Shown here piece by piece: positions 33,040 through 42,149 of a stretch of 64,000 bases of DNA. Both the position numbers and the translations under genes were made by a program. The notes under the pieces are model-generated. The model was not told the origin of the DNA and did not search any database. It saw nothing but the letters and a program-made list of their open reading frames with translations. The stretch lies in NCBI GenBank assembly GCA_965226865.1, contig CBDDEH010000004.1:372001-436000 (forward strand). Direction: 5' to 3'. This DNA comes from CBDDEH01 sp965226865 (GTDB lineage Bacteria; Chloroflexota; Dehalococcoidia; Lucifugimonadales; JAGWBF01). Numbering within the stretch: position 1 is the first letter of the stretch; each line of letters opens with the position of its first letter.

Positions 33040-34065
33040 ATGACCGCGATAGTTCAAAGTGTAAGATTCTTATATAGCCACAGTATCGGTCAGATTGCAT
33101 ACGAGGGGCCTGGCTTCAGGTTCCCGGTGGCTGCTGCTCGAGGCGAGGGGGATCGAATCTATGTGGCCAACCGGTCATATGAGTTCCGGCCCAACGGCAA
33201 AAGAATCAGCGTTTGTACCATTGGAGAGGACTACGTCACCGAGTTTGCCCGGGCCGCGGAGACACTCAACGACCGGGCCGATATTATTACCGACGACGGC
33301 ACCTTCGTCTGGCCCACGTCGATAGCTCTGGACAGCGAGTGGAATATCTACGTGTCCGACGAGTGGACGAGCCATATTTCAATTTTCACCAAGGATGGGG
33401 ATTGGATTGGCAAGTGGGGGAAGGCCGGAACCAGAGCAGGGGAGCTCAACCGTCCTTCTGGGCTGGCTTTCGATCACGAGGATGATCTATTTGTTGTCGA
33501 CAGCACCAATAACCGCGTTCAGAAGTTCACCCGAGATGGCGAGTTCCTATCTAAATGGGGGACTGCCGGCAAAGGCGACGGGCAATTCAACCTCCCATGG
33601 GGAATCGATGTCGACAAAGAGGGTCATGTCTACGTGGCCGATTGGCGTAACGACCGGATTCAGAAGTTCACCCCAGAAGGCGAATTCCTGATGAAGGTAG
33701 GGACTTCAGGGAATGGAGAGGGACAGTTCGACCGCCCCACCAACGTTGCCGTGGATAAAGAAGGAATCATTTACGTCGCCGACTGGGGCAATGACCGGGT
33801 CCAGATATTTGAACCCGACGGTAGGCTGATCACCGTGCTCACAGGAGATGCCACCATTTCACAATGGGGAAAAACCTCGCTGGACGCCAGTCCGATCTGG
33901 TGGAAAGAGAGGGAGGTGGCTTATGACCTTGAGAGGGAGAGGCGGTTCTGGGGGCCGGTATGCGTCGAAGTGGACGACCAGGGCAATATCCTAGTGGTGG
34001 AGTCGGCCCGGCACCGCATCCAGGTGTACCGCAAGATGCCTGCCGTGTTTACAGGAATCCTCTAA
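33040..34065 (+). CDS. NHL-repeat beta-propeller protein, copy 2
   Basis: 341 residues from ATG 33040 (GGGTTGG upstream); a TTG at 33031 would add three. NHL repeats at regular spacing: SHISIFTKDGDWIGKWG, NNRVQKFTRDGEFLSKWG, NDRIQKFTPEGEFLMKVG, NDRVQIFEPDGRLITVL, then a final blade (ESARHRIQVYRKMPAVFTG). Highly similar to copy 1 throughout, unlike the paired solute-binding proteins, so the propeller is under stronger constraint. No signal peptide. It converges on the amidohydrolase gene. Confidence 0.85.
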   Translation: MTAIVQSVRFLYSHSIGQIAYEGPGFRFPVAAARGEGDRIYVANRSYEFRPNGKRISVCTIGEDYVTEFARAAETLNDRADIITDDGTFVWPTSIALDSEWNIYVSDEWTSHISIFTKDGDWIGKWGKAGTRAGELNRPSGLAFDHEDDLFVVDSTNNRVQKFTRDGEFLSKWGTAGKGDGQFNLPWGIDVDKEGHVYVADWRNDRIQKFTPEGEFLMKVGTSGNGEGQFDRPTNVAVDKEGIIYVADWGNDRVQIFEPDGRLITVLTGDATISQWGKTSLDASPIWWKEREVAYDLERERRFWGPVCVEVDDQGNILVVESARHRIQVYRKMPAVFTGIL

Positions 34066-34078
34066 GCATAATCCCCGT

Positions 34079-35209
34079 CTAGTTGAAACCATACAGCCGG
34101 GCCGCGTTGTCGCGGGTGATCTTCTGTCGAACCTTCTCATTCAGATGACCCAGGTCGTTTTGAATAGCTTCCTGAGAGTTGGGCCAGACCCCATCCGGAT
34201 GGGGATAGTCAGAGCCCCAAAGGATGTTGTTCTCCCCGATCATATCCACTAGGTGTGGACCGGTTGACTCGGTCTGGAACGTCGTATAACCCTGCCGTTT
34301 CCAGAACTCGCTGGGCATCATGCTTAGGTGGTCCATACGGTCTTCGTATTCGAGGTCCATCCGCTCGATGGTGTACGGAACCCATCCGACTCCTGCCTCA
34401 CCAAGGATAAAATTCAATCCCGGATACCTGTCCGGGGCCCCTGAAAGGATGATGGCAGCCAGGAACTCGGAGGCGGAGATCTGGAAGATGGTCATTCGTA
34501 TTCCGGAGTAGATCATGTCGTTCCATTTGTTCCCCGTCGTACGGTACGGGTATCCCCGAGGACCCGTCCCGTGAAAAGAAACCGGTATGTCGGTTTCCTG
34601 CAGGGCTTCCCAGAGCGGGTCCCAAGCCCTGTCCCAGATGTCCAACGTGGCGCTGGCGATGTCGAAGTCGATGCCTTTGAGCCCCAGCCCGGCGGCACGG
34701 CGCACCTCGGCGGCGGCGACCTGCGGATCGTGGTTCGGTATGCACGCCAGCCCGGCCCATCGCCCTTGATGGGTCTTGCAGAAATCACCAATCCAGTCGT
34801 TGTAAATCCGGTAGACTACGGTTACGAGGTCACGGTCTTGCAGGTGCTCGGCTGTGTGGAGAATGCCGTAGACCACCTCGGCGTCCACTCCGTCCAGCAC
34901 CATATCTTTGAGCCGGAGCTCAGGTGTCGTCGGGTGAGGCATCCCCTTGGCACCGTCTTCATAGAAGCCTGTGTCGATCATGCGGTCAACGGTCTTTGAA
35001 AAGCCCCGGGCGGGCGCCATGAAAGAAGCTCCCATTCCACCAACCGCGCCCAACTCATGGCCTTCCGCGAACCAACGTGATCCCTGATCTGTTTCGACAA
35101 CCTTCGGGACCTTGTCTTTCCACTCAACCGGAGCCTCGGATACGAAGAGGTCTCCTGGTAGCCAGGTCATGTCCACATGGGAGTCTGCCGATATTATTTT
35201 GTATTCCAT
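34079..35209 (-). CDS. Amidohydrolase (ACMSD/amidohydrolase_2-type metal-dependent hydrolase)
   Basis: 376 residues from ATG 35209, with AAGAGG upstream; the longer frame to 35278 adds unconvincing residues. Typical start EYKIISADSHVDM (Asp-Ser-His replaces HxH), strand DGVDAEVVYGILHTAEHLQD, WAGLACIPNHDPQVAAAEVR, a metal-ligand His in PVSFHGTG, and the C-terminal Asp motif NNILWGSDYPHPDGVWP. Cytosolic TIM-barrel hydrolases or decarboxylases of this type process aromatic or cyclic acids and amides; the substrate is not readable. It is followed on the minus strand by fragments of the duplicated module and lies 37 bp downstream of an SDR gene. Confidence 0.85.
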   Translation of the reverse strand: MEYKIISADSHVDMTWLPGDLFVSEAPVEWKDKVPKVVETDQGSRWFAEGHELGAVGGMGASFMAPARGFSKTVDRMIDTGFYEDGAKGMPHPTTPELRLKDMVLDGVDAEVVYGILHTAEHLQDRDLVTVVYRIYNDWIGDFCKTHQGRWAGLACIPNHDPQVAAAEVRRAAGLGLKGIDFDIASATLDIWDRAWDPLWEALQETDIPVSFHGTGPRGYPYRTTGNKWNDMIYSGIRMTIFQISASEFLAAIILSGAPDRYPGLNFILGEAGVGWVPYTIERMDLEYEDRMDHLSMMPSEFWKRQGYTTFQTESTGPHLVDMIGENNILWGSDYPHPDGVWPNSQEAIQNDLGHLNEKVRQKITRDNAARLYGFN

Positions 35210-35246
35210 TCCTCTTGCTCCCTTGTCCAAAGTGGAGGTTTCTCCG

Positions 35247-36044
35247 TTAAAGCAGCATCCAGCCGCCGTCCACGGCAAAGGTCTTGGAGGTCATGTTCCG
35301 TGCACCTTGACCGGCGAGGAACAAAGCCATGTTGGCAAGGTCCTCCGGTTCGTTGACCCTGCCGATGGGGATGTGCTCGCCTCTCTTGTCGTCGAACTCC
35401 TTTTCCGTGATTCCCATATCCTTAGCTCTGGTTCCAACGATCGATTCGTTGGTAGAGTAGTCAGTCATTCCCGTGCGAGTGGGGCCCGGGCAGATTGAGT
35501 TTACGGTGATGTCGTACTTGGCGAGTTGGTATCCTGTTATTCGAGACATGGAAACGACCGCCCCTTTACTGCCGGCATAGGCCACGTTGGAGGTGCCGGT
35601 GTGCCCAAGGGCAGCCAGCGAGGCGATGTTTATGATTCGCCCTCCTTGCCCTTGCCTTATCATCTCCTTAGCTACACGCTGAGTACAGAAAAACAGCCCC
35701 TTGGAGTTCACACGGTACATGATGTCCCAGTCCGATTCGGTTATGTCCAAAAACTGGATATCCCGCGTCACTCCAGCGTTGTTTACCAGTATGTCGATGC
35801 GGCCGAAGCTGTCCAGCACCGCGTCTACCATTCGGTCGATCTCGGTCAGGTCGCCAATGTCTACTTTCATGGCCACGCATTTACGGCCCAGCTTTTCCAC
35901 TTTCCGGCTTGTCTCTTGGGCATCGCTTTCGTTAATGTCGACGGCTGCGATGTCCGCGCCCTCACGGGCGAAGACCGTGGCGATAGCCCCTCCAATCCCA
36001 TGCCCGGCTCCGGTGACTATGGCTACCTTGTTCTCTAGCTGCAA
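35247..36044 (-). CDS. SDR family NAD(P)-dependent oxidoreductase (FabG-like)
   Basis: 265 residues. Rossmann motif TGAGHGIG (residues 11-18), NNAG at about 90, catalytic Ser in IINIASLAALG and the YxxxK pair in YAGSK. The C-terminus has TSKTFAVDGGWMLL, typical of 3-ketoacyl reductase-type enzymes. ATG is preceded by AGAGGAGACG. It is upstream of the amidohydrolase at 34079-35209 on the same strand and probably co-transcribed with it. Substrate unknown; a hydroxy or keto acid intermediate is plausible. Confidence 0.9.
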   Translation of the reverse strand: MQLENKVAIVTGAGHGIGGAIATVFAREGADIAAVDINESDAQETSRKVEKLGRKCVAMKVDIGDLTEIDRMVDAVLDSFGRIDILVNNAGVTRDIQFLDITESDWDIMYRVNSKGLFFCTQRVAKEMIRQGQGGRIINIASLAALGHTGTSNVAYAGSKGAVVSMSRITGYQLAKYDITVNSICPGPTRTGMTDYSTNESIVGTRAKDMGITEKEFDDKRGEHIPIGRVNEPEDLANMALFLAGQGARNMTSKTFAVDGGWMLL

Positions 36045-36101
36045 ATGACGTCTCCTCTGACTTGGTTAGACCTCGTGGCCAAGTGGGACTAGTATATCCG
36101 T

Positions 36102-36132
36102 CCCTCTCTCCCTTGCCAAGGTAGAGAGAGGG
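36102..36132. repeat. Inverted repeat in divergent promoter region
   Basis: CCCTCTCTC / GAGAGAGGG with an inner CTTGCCAAG palindrome. It lies between the divergent SDR and amidohydrolase genes, upstream of the promoter at 36162, and is a candidate regulator-binding site. Confidence 0.45.
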
Positions 36133-36161
36133 TGTCCGGTTGCACAGACGGTCGGACTCCA

Positions 36162-36190
36162 TTGACACCTCAGTCAACCATACCTACAAT
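36162..36190 (+). promoter_or_regulatory. Sigma-70 promoter for amidohydrolase operon
   Basis: TTGACA, exactly 17 bp, TACAAT. It lies 45 bp upstream of the start codon at 36235. The CGGAGGT ribosome binding site follows. Confidence 0.65.
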
Positions 36191-36234
36191 TTGGTCGTTG
36201 CTCGCCCCTAAATGAAACAAGCCGGAGGTAGTTC

Positions 36235-37356
36235 ATGGGTAACTATAAGATCATATCTGCCGACAGCCACGTCTTCGAGCCCCCCGATCTCTGGACAACC
36301 AGGATGGACTCCAAGTTCAGAGACCGTGCTCCCAGCGTCGTTCGGGAGGCCGACGGCGATTGGTGGTATTGCGAAGGGCGAAAGGGTATGAGCTTTCACG
36401 GCGCCGGAGCGCAGGTAGGGCTCAGGTTCGAAGAGCCCGAGCGCCTCGCAGTCACGGACCTGGTCGAGAACCAGCGCCCCGGCGGGTATATCCCTGAGGA
36501 GCACGTTAAGGACATGGAGATGGACGGCGTTGAGGTAAGCGTCGTCTATCCCACCGTCGGAATCCGGCTTTACTCCACTGAGGACAGTGAGCTTCTAACC
36601 GCCATCCTAAAGACCTACAACGACTGGCTTGCCGATTTCTGCTCCCCCTTCCCCACGCGCATTAAGGGCCTCGGGATGATCAATCTGGACGATATTCAGG
36701 AGGGGGTCGCCGAGCTGGAACGGTGTGCGAACATGGGCCTTATCGGCGCGCTCATTCCAGTGTACCCTCCTCGCAACAGGACTTACGACTCCCAAGAGTA
36801 CGACCCCTTCTGGGCAGCGGCCCAGGATCTTGAAATGCCCTTGGGTCTACACGTTGGCACCGTTAGGCCGTCGTCCCTGGCGGAGCTTGCGACCATCGAC
36901 TCGTTTAGACCGTCTTTTTATGCCAACCTCGATCGCTGGGTCCGGGAGTCCCTGGCCGACATGATTCTGAGCGGTGTCTTCGAGCGATACCCAAGGCTGC
37001 AAGTCGGTGCGGTGGAGCACGAGCTATCCTGGGTACCCCATTTCCTGGACCGTCTGGATTATACATATACCCAGCGACCCCACAGAGCGGGCTGGCACAA
37101 GTATGGAGAGAATATGCTGCCCAGCGACTATTTTTACCGCAACGTTTTCGTCGGCTTCCAGCAAGACGACCTGGGTATAAGGCTCAGGGATATCATCGGC
37201 GTCGATAATCTGGTGTGGGGGTCGGACTACCCACATCCGGAGTCAACCTTCCCTAGGACCAGGCAGATACTGGAAAAGATCCTGGCCGACTGCACAGAGG
37301 AAGAAAAGGCCAAGATAGTCTGCGAGAACGTCACCCGGATATTCCGCCTAAACTAA
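36235..37356 (+). CDS. Amidohydrolase (amidohydrolase_2-type metal-dependent hydrolase)
   Basis: 373 residues, a paralogue of the 34079-35209 product. Start GNYKIISADSHVFEPPDLW, middle strands MDGVEVSVVYPTVGIRLY and PTRIKGLGMINLDDIQE, ligand-type His in LGLHVGTVRP, and C-terminal NLVWGSDYPHPESTFPR. CGGAGGT ribosome binding site 6 bp upstream. It lies 5 bp before a second, unrelated amidohydrolase-superfamily gene, so the two form an operon under the promoter at 36162. The substrate may be a cyclic acid or amide. Confidence 0.87.
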   Translation: MGNYKIISADSHVFEPPDLWTTRMDSKFRDRAPSVVREADGDWWYCEGRKGMSFHGAGAQVGLRFEEPERLAVTDLVENQRPGGYIPEEHVKDMEMDGVEVSVVYPTVGIRLYSTEDSELLTAILKTYNDWLADFCSPFPTRIKGLGMINLDDIQEGVAELERCANMGLIGALIPVYPPRNRTYDSQEYDPFWAAAQDLEMPLGLHVGTVRPSSLAELATIDSFRPSFYANLDRWVRESLADMILSGVFERYPRLQVGAVEHELSWVPHFLDRLDYTYTQRPHRAGWHKYGENMLPSDYFYRNVFVGFQQDDLGIRLRDIIGVDNLVWGSDYPHPESTFPRTRQILEKILADCTEEEKAKIVCENVTRIFRLN

Positions 37357-37361
37357 CCATA

Positions 37362-38537
37362 ATGGACCTGGTCATACGAAACGTAAGGCTCATCGATGGC
37401 ACGGGCGCGGACGCCGTTCCCAGAGTCACTGTTGGCGTCGCCGGCGATCTTATCAGCTATATCGGCGAGGACGTTGCCAAGCCTCGAGGACGCGTCAGCG
37501 AAGAAGTCAACGGCTACGGATTTACCCTAATCCCCGGGATGATCGACTGCCACGAACACTTCACCGGGGACGGCGGCCTCGACAATATGGAGCACCTCCT
37601 CAACGACACCCCCGAAGTCTTCACGCTGAAAGCTATAGACAACTGCCGACGCGCCCTATTCTCGGGGGTGACGTCCGCCCGAGACGTTGGCGCCCGGTTC
37701 GGGATCAACATCAACATCGCGAAGCAGGCAACATCTGGCGAGATTCTCGGCCCGAGGATCATCGCTGCCGGCGAATGGCTCCAGTACCCTGGCACTTGGC
37801 CTCCTGGGCTGACCAGGAGGACCGAGACGCCGGAGGAGCTTCGAGCAGCCATACGTGACCAGGTCGATAAGGGCGCCGGGCTCATCAAGATCGGCGCCAC
37901 TGGGAGTAAACCGGATGGCCAGCAGTGGGTCCCTATGAGCCGAGACGCAATGGAGCTGGCGGTGAAAACCGCTCACGAGGCTGGCCTAAAGATCGCGGCC
38001 CACTGCCACGGATTCGACGGCTCCCACCAGGCAGTGCTGGCGGGCGTCGACTCCGTCGACCACGGCAGCTACCTACGTCAACACACAGTAGACCTGATGG
38101 TAGAACTAGGCACTTACCACGTGCCAACCATGTCGGCTTGGGACAGCCGGCTGCGCCTGGGAGAATACCTGGGCCTTTCCGACAAAGACCGGGAGTTCAC
38201 CTTTGAGCGCCGGGAGAGCTCTATCATCAGCTTCAGACTTGCGTTCAAGGCCGGGGTAAGGATAGCCGCCGGCACAGACGCGGGCGGGGCGTTTCCCCGG
38301 CACGGTAACCTGTCACGGGAAATCGAGCTGATGGTAGAGGCGGGCATGAGCCCCAAACAGGCGCTGGAGTCGGCTACCCGGGTAGGGGCCGAGCTAATGG
38401 GAATCGATAACGAGGTGGGCACCATCGAGGTAGGCAAGAAGGCCGACATGGTCCTCATCGACGGCGATCCGTCATCGGACCCTGGTGCGCTACGTAATGT
38501 CTGGGCCGTCTACCAGTCCGGACGCCGCGTCAGGTGA
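37362..38537 (+). CDS. Amidohydrolase superfamily protein (imidazolonepropionase-like)
   Basis: 391 residues. N-terminal beta-sandwich strand (VIRNVRLIDGTGADAVPRVT), metal motif GMIDCHEHFTGDGG (HxH), possible bridging Lys in GLIKIGATG, His ligands in KIAAHCHGFD and DSVDHGSYL, and catalytic Asp in RIAAGTDAGGAFPRHGN. The C-terminus closes the sandwich (GKKADMVLIDGDPSSDPGAL). Enzymes of this group hydrolyse cyclic amides or N-acyl bonds, including dipeptidases and aryldialkylphosphatase-like members. Operon partner of the preceding amidohydrolase. Base composition matches its neighbours. Confidence 0.88.
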   Translation: MDLVIRNVRLIDGTGADAVPRVTVGVAGDLISYIGEDVAKPRGRVSEEVNGYGFTLIPGMIDCHEHFTGDGGLDNMEHLLNDTPEVFTLKAIDNCRRALFSGVTSARDVGARFGININIAKQATSGEILGPRIIAAGEWLQYPGTWPPGLTRRTETPEELRAAIRDQVDKGAGLIKIGATGSKPDGQQWVPMSRDAMELAVKTAHEAGLKIAAHCHGFDGSHQAVLAGVDSVDHGSYLRQHTVDLMVELGTYHVPTMSAWDSRLRLGEYLGLSDKDREFTFERRESSIISFRLAFKAGVRIAAGTDAGGAFPRHGNLSREIELMVEAGMSPKQALESATRVGAELMGIDNEVGTIEVGKKADMVLIDGDPSSDPGALRNVWAVYQSGRRVR

Positions 38538-38565
38538 AGGCTAGTAGTAATTCTACTGGAGAGCT

Positions 38566-39750
38566 ATGCTGAAGATATTTATTAGCTACGCAACCCAATA
38601 CGGACTGAGTTATGCCAAGCAAGCCATGGTCATCTTTAAAGGCGAAGGACATGAAGCGTGGCTTTGGGATCATAATAAGTTAGGTGGGAGCATTCCTTGG
38701 GAGCAAATATCTAACGCCCTTCTAAACAGCGACGTCGTTTTTTATATATGTACGGTCGGGAGCCAGGAATCAACAGGTCAACGTTTTGAAGCAGCATATG
38801 CGATGAATGGTAGTATCCCGATATATCCAGTTCGGCTTGATGATGCGGAACTCCCTCAAGTTCTTTCAGTTTTCACCTATGTCGATTGGCAAGGTGGGCT
38901 GTTCGAAGATAGCTGCAGATCGGTGGCCCATGATCTCGTAGAGATAGTCGAGAAACTTAAAAAGCTGGAGTCTGCGTGCGTTGATCAATCAATCCCAACG
39001 CCTACTCAGCCTAGACTCACATACATCAAAGACCTGAACGCAAGGACTGCTAGGCTTGACCTACAGCGAGTCCAAGACTCCAAGGAAGAGATATGGTTCT
39101 CGTACCAATCGGCAACTTTGCCAAGACAGATCGCTAGTCTTTCCCAAATGCTTAATCATGAACCCTCTGGATTTGAACGAATTGAACTATGGGGTAGGAT
39201 CAAAATAGAAGATTTTAACGACCCTAAGTATTCCTGGGCATCGATGTTCTCAGATGTCGGTAGGGCGTTAGCAAGAGGAGAGCGGAGCTACTTGCAGCGA
39301 GTGCTCAAACAACAGATTGGTGATGATCCCGTAACAATATCGCGTTCAGATCCTCAATTTGAAATATTAAATCAACATGTGAGTGTCCTGGAGGAAGGTA
39401 GCGTTAACCCTGATATATTGCTTGCTCCCATAGAATTGATGGTGCCCTTTACCGAGTTCTACCAATCCCAACTAGATTGGAAGAGTCGACCTGAAAGATT
39501 AACGGTAGGAAAATCATCGCTCAAAGTTATCTGGTCTCACAAGTATGCCCCACTGGACTGCTTCATAGTCTTTGGCGCCAAAGCTGGAACTTGGACAGTT
39601 CGCCCCGACTCAGAGACAGACCGTGCCATCACAATAGCCTTAGGTGAGTCAAACCTATACACGGATGAAGTGGAATACGGGGTTGAGACGATAGCAAGAT
39701 ATGAGGTAACTAACCCGGAGGCTTTCCGTCTAGTCTCACTAAGTGACTAG
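38566..39750 (+). CDS. TIR-domain protein with unassigned C-terminal domain
   Basis: 394 residues. The N-terminal 130 form a bacterial TIR domain: KIFISYATQYG, AWLWDHNKLGGSIPWEQI, VVFYICTVGSQES and Glu75 in QRFEAAYAMNGSIPIYPVRL, the position of the catalytic Glu in NAD-cleaving TIRs. After a linker with KDLNARTARLDLQRVQDSK, residues about 165-394 form a second domain: DVGRALARGERSYLQRVLK, NPDILLAPIELMVPF, DCFIVFGAKAGTWTVRPD and a final GVETIARYEVTNPEAFRLVS. The ending resembles the C-terminus of encapsulins and HK97-type capsid proteins; I regard this as a hint only. It is visibly more AT-rich than its neighbours and stands alone, next to an IS, suggesting transfer. A defence role is plausible. 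Confidence 0.75.
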   Translation: MLKIFISYATQYGLSYAKQAMVIFKGEGHEAWLWDHNKLGGSIPWEQISNALLNSDVVFYICTVGSQESTGQRFEAAYAMNGSIPIYPVRLDDAELPQVLSVFTYVDWQGGLFEDSCRSVAHDLVEIVEKLKKLESACVDQSIPTPTQPRLTYIKDLNARTARLDLQRVQDSKEEIWFSYQSATLPRQIASLSQMLNHEPSGFERIELWGRIKIEDFNDPKYSWASMFSDVGRALARGERSYLQRVLKQQIGDDPVTISRSDPQFEILNQHVSVLEEGSVNPDILLAPIELMVPFTEFYQSQLDWKSRPERLTVGKSSLKVIWSHKYAPLDCFIVFGAKAGTWTVRPDSETDRAITIALGESNLYTDEVEYGVETIARYEVTNPEAFRLVSLSD

Positions 39751-39813
39751 AAATGACCAGTTTGCACATTACATAGATTGTAGCCAGGGCGTGATCCTCC
39801 TGTGCCGGGGAGT

Positions 39814-39859
39814 CCAGAGGGGCCAGCCCCTCTGGCAGGGGTGTGGGGGTGTCCCCCAC
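39814..39859. repeat. Two adjacent GC-rich palindromes
   Basis: CCAGAGGGGC-CA-GCCCCTCTGG (39814-39835) and GTGGGGG-TGT-CCCCCAC (39843-39859). They lie between the TIR gene and an IS1380 element, and the second is followed by CTTTTCC, so it could terminate the TIR transcript. Confidence 0.6.
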
Positions 39860-39863
39860 CTTT

Positions 39864-41612
39864 TCCTACCCCTCTCCCTTGGCTAAGCCCGAATCCACCG
39901 AAGGACGTCCTTGGGGACAGCCATTGAAGAAGCCAGCGGGTGCTCCTCTGAATCTGGGATAATGGTTTTGGAACAGAAACCCGCCCGGAAACAAGGAGCA
40001 CCCAATAGATGCTGCCACAGAACAAACCCGACCGTATCCGCATCCTCTTTGACGACCATCGCCTGGTGGCCAATGCCGGCCTGCTCCTGCCGGCCACCCT
40101 AGCCCGGCACCTGGGCCTGCGGGAACTCGTCGACCATCACCTTGACCTCGGCGGAGCGCCGGGACGGGCGAACACTGGGGACAAGATGCTGACGCTGGTG
40201 GCGTCTGCGCTGGCAGGCGGCGACTGCATCGACGACGCCGATGCGCTGCGCGCTGGTGGGACGGTCGGTGTTCCAGGCTGCGTGGTCAAGGCGCCATCCA
40301 CCCTGGGGACCTTCCTGCGCAGCTTCCGGTGGGGGCATGTCCGTCAACTCGACCGCGTGAGCCGCCAGTTGCTGGCCCGGGCCTGGGCCGCTGGGGCCGG
40401 ACCCGGCGACTCGCCCCTGACCATCGACCTTGATTCGACCATCTGCGAGACCTATGGACTGGCCAAGGAGGGAGCGCGCCACCACGGCTATACCGGCGCC
40501 CGCGGCTACCACCCGCTGCTGGCCATTGCCGCCGGCACCGGAGACGTGCTGATGTCCCGGCTGCGCGAGGGCCCGTGCCAACACCGCCCGTGGCGCCGCC
40601 CACTTCCTGCGTGAGACGGTGGGGCGGGTGCGCTACGGCGGGGCCAGGGGACAACTCACGGTGCGGGCCGACAGCGGCTTCTACGCCCACACTGTCGTTG
40701 CCGTCTGCCGGGAAATGGATGTCCGCTTCTCCATCACCATCCGCCAGCGTGCCAGCCTGCGGGACCTGATCGAGGCGATACCAGAGGAGGACTGGACTCC
40801 CATTCCCCACTGGATGGACGGCGCCGCCGATGTCGCCGAGACGACCTGCACCCCGTTCCAGACCAAGCCGGACGCCCCGCCGGCGCGGCTCATTGTCCGG
40901 CGGGTGAAGCCGACACCCGGTTCCCAGCTGGCCCTCTTCGCCAGATACAGCTATCACGGCTTCATCACCGACCGGGACGGGGAGTTGCTCGAACTGGAGG
41001 CCGATCATCGCCGCCACGCCGAGGTCGAGAACGCCATACGCGACCTCAAGTACGGCGTCGGGCTGAACCACATGCCGTCGGGGCGCTTCGCCGCCAACGG
41101 CGCCTGGCTGGCGGTCCAGGTGATGGCGCATAACCTGGCCCGCTGGACGGCGCGGATTGGTCTGGGCGAGCGGACCGTGATCACCAAGACCCTCAGGCGG
41201 CGGGTCTTCGCTCTGGTGGGACGGATCACCCGCTCGGCGCGCCGCCTCACTTTGCATCTCCCCCGGCGCTGGCCCTGGGAAACCCAGTTCAGTCGCGCCT
41301 TGGCCCGGCTGCAAGCCATTCCGTTCCCGGCCTGACGGCCAGCCTGCAACTGACCCAACGTCCCCGCAATCTCGCGCCACCCCGGTCGCGAGAGTCCCCT
41401 GCTGCGTATCCTCTCGCCATCCCGCGCATCGCAACTCCCGCATAGGGCCTTAGGGGCCCTGTGCGGCGACTGAAGACCGTCCTCCGGCCTCCCATCTACC
41501 CCAAGACCCCAGGCCATCTCCCCTGTAGCTCCCTCACCCACCCCCTTCCGCTGTCCTCACGCCGTCCATCGGTGTCCTTCGGTGGATTCGGGGTAAGGGA
41601 GAGGGGTACAGG
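39864..41612 (+). mobile_element. IS1380-family element, inactivated
   Basis: About 1.75 kb between inverted repeats: left CCTACCCCTCTCCCTT...CCCGAATCCACCGAAGGAC (39866-39911 region) and right its reverse complement (about 41570-41611). The exact ends are approximate. The transposase gene carries a frameshift. It belongs to a GC-rich subtype different from the copy at 19298-21028. Confidence 0.65.
40009..41335 (+). pseudogene. IS1380-family transposase, frameshifted
   Basis: First frame 40009-40614: RIRILFDDHRLVANAGLLLP, LDLGGAPGRANTGDKMLTLV, LTIDLDSTICETYGLAKEGA (first Asp). One extra C near 40572-40574 breaks the frame. The next frame restores RANTARGAAHFLRETVGRVR and RADSGFYAHTVVAVCREMD (second Asp), VENAIRDLKYGVGLNHMPSG (Glu) and the basic helix RRVFALVGRITRSARRLTLH, ending at 41335. 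Joined length is about 442, normal for the family. The ribosome binding site AAGGAG is within the 3' arm of an inverted repeat (GGGTGCTCC at 39938 and GGAGCACCC at 39995), which would hide it in read-through transcripts. Confidence 0.88.
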
Positions 41613-41614
41613 GG

Positions 41615-42060
41615 GTGAGGGCTGGAAGCTGCAAAAAAGAAGGATTGCCCATTCAGGCAGGCTATTCGGGAAAGCCGCTGATTAAGAAGCTGGGGATCAA
41701 GGAGGGCTACTCCATCGCTGTCCTGGACCCTCCCGACAACTATTGGAACCTGCTGGGCCAGTTGCCACCACGCTTGCTGGCAACTGGCCCGGGTCACTCC
41801 GAGTTGGACTTTGTCCATGTGTTTGTGACCGCCAAAGCCGACCTCGAACGGCATCTGCCAGGAATAAAGGATCACGTGAAGCCACAGGGCATGATTTGGG
41901 TCTCATAGCCCAAGAAATCTTCTAGCGTGTCTACTGATCTCACCGAGAACGTAATCAGGGATATCGCCCTGGCGACGGGCTTAGAGACGTCAAAGTCTGC
42001 GCCGTGGACCAGACCTGGTCTGGCTTGAAGCTGGTCACCCGTCTCGAAGACCGGGTGTAG
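41615..42060 (+). pseudogene. DUF3052 family protein, nonsense codon plus frameshift
   Basis: AGYSGKPLIKKLGIKEGYSI and VFVTAKADLERHLPGIKDHV are characteristic of DUF3052. TAG (41906-41908) replaces the conserved Trp after WVS; the frame continues PKKSSSVSTDLTENVIRDIA, then one base is missing near 41983, after which the other frame gives DVKVCAVDQTWSGLKLVTRL to the stop at 42060. Two independent lesions in a gene of about 148 codons. The 5' end directly abuts the IS1380 element, so the start codon may also be lost (GTG 41615 lies in IS-like sequence). Confidence 0.75.
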
Positions 42061-42149
42061 TCTACCTCAGTTGACACGTGGGGCCACTGCAACTAAGATT
42101 TTGTATAATGCCGGTAGGACTTGTCCTACTTGTCGAGGGAGGATAGCCA

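Noticed and set aside
38566..39750. Multi-gene Thoeris- or CBASS-type defence operon
   Set aside because: The TIR gene has no partner: upstream is an amidohydrolase with different composition and downstream is an IS1380 element.
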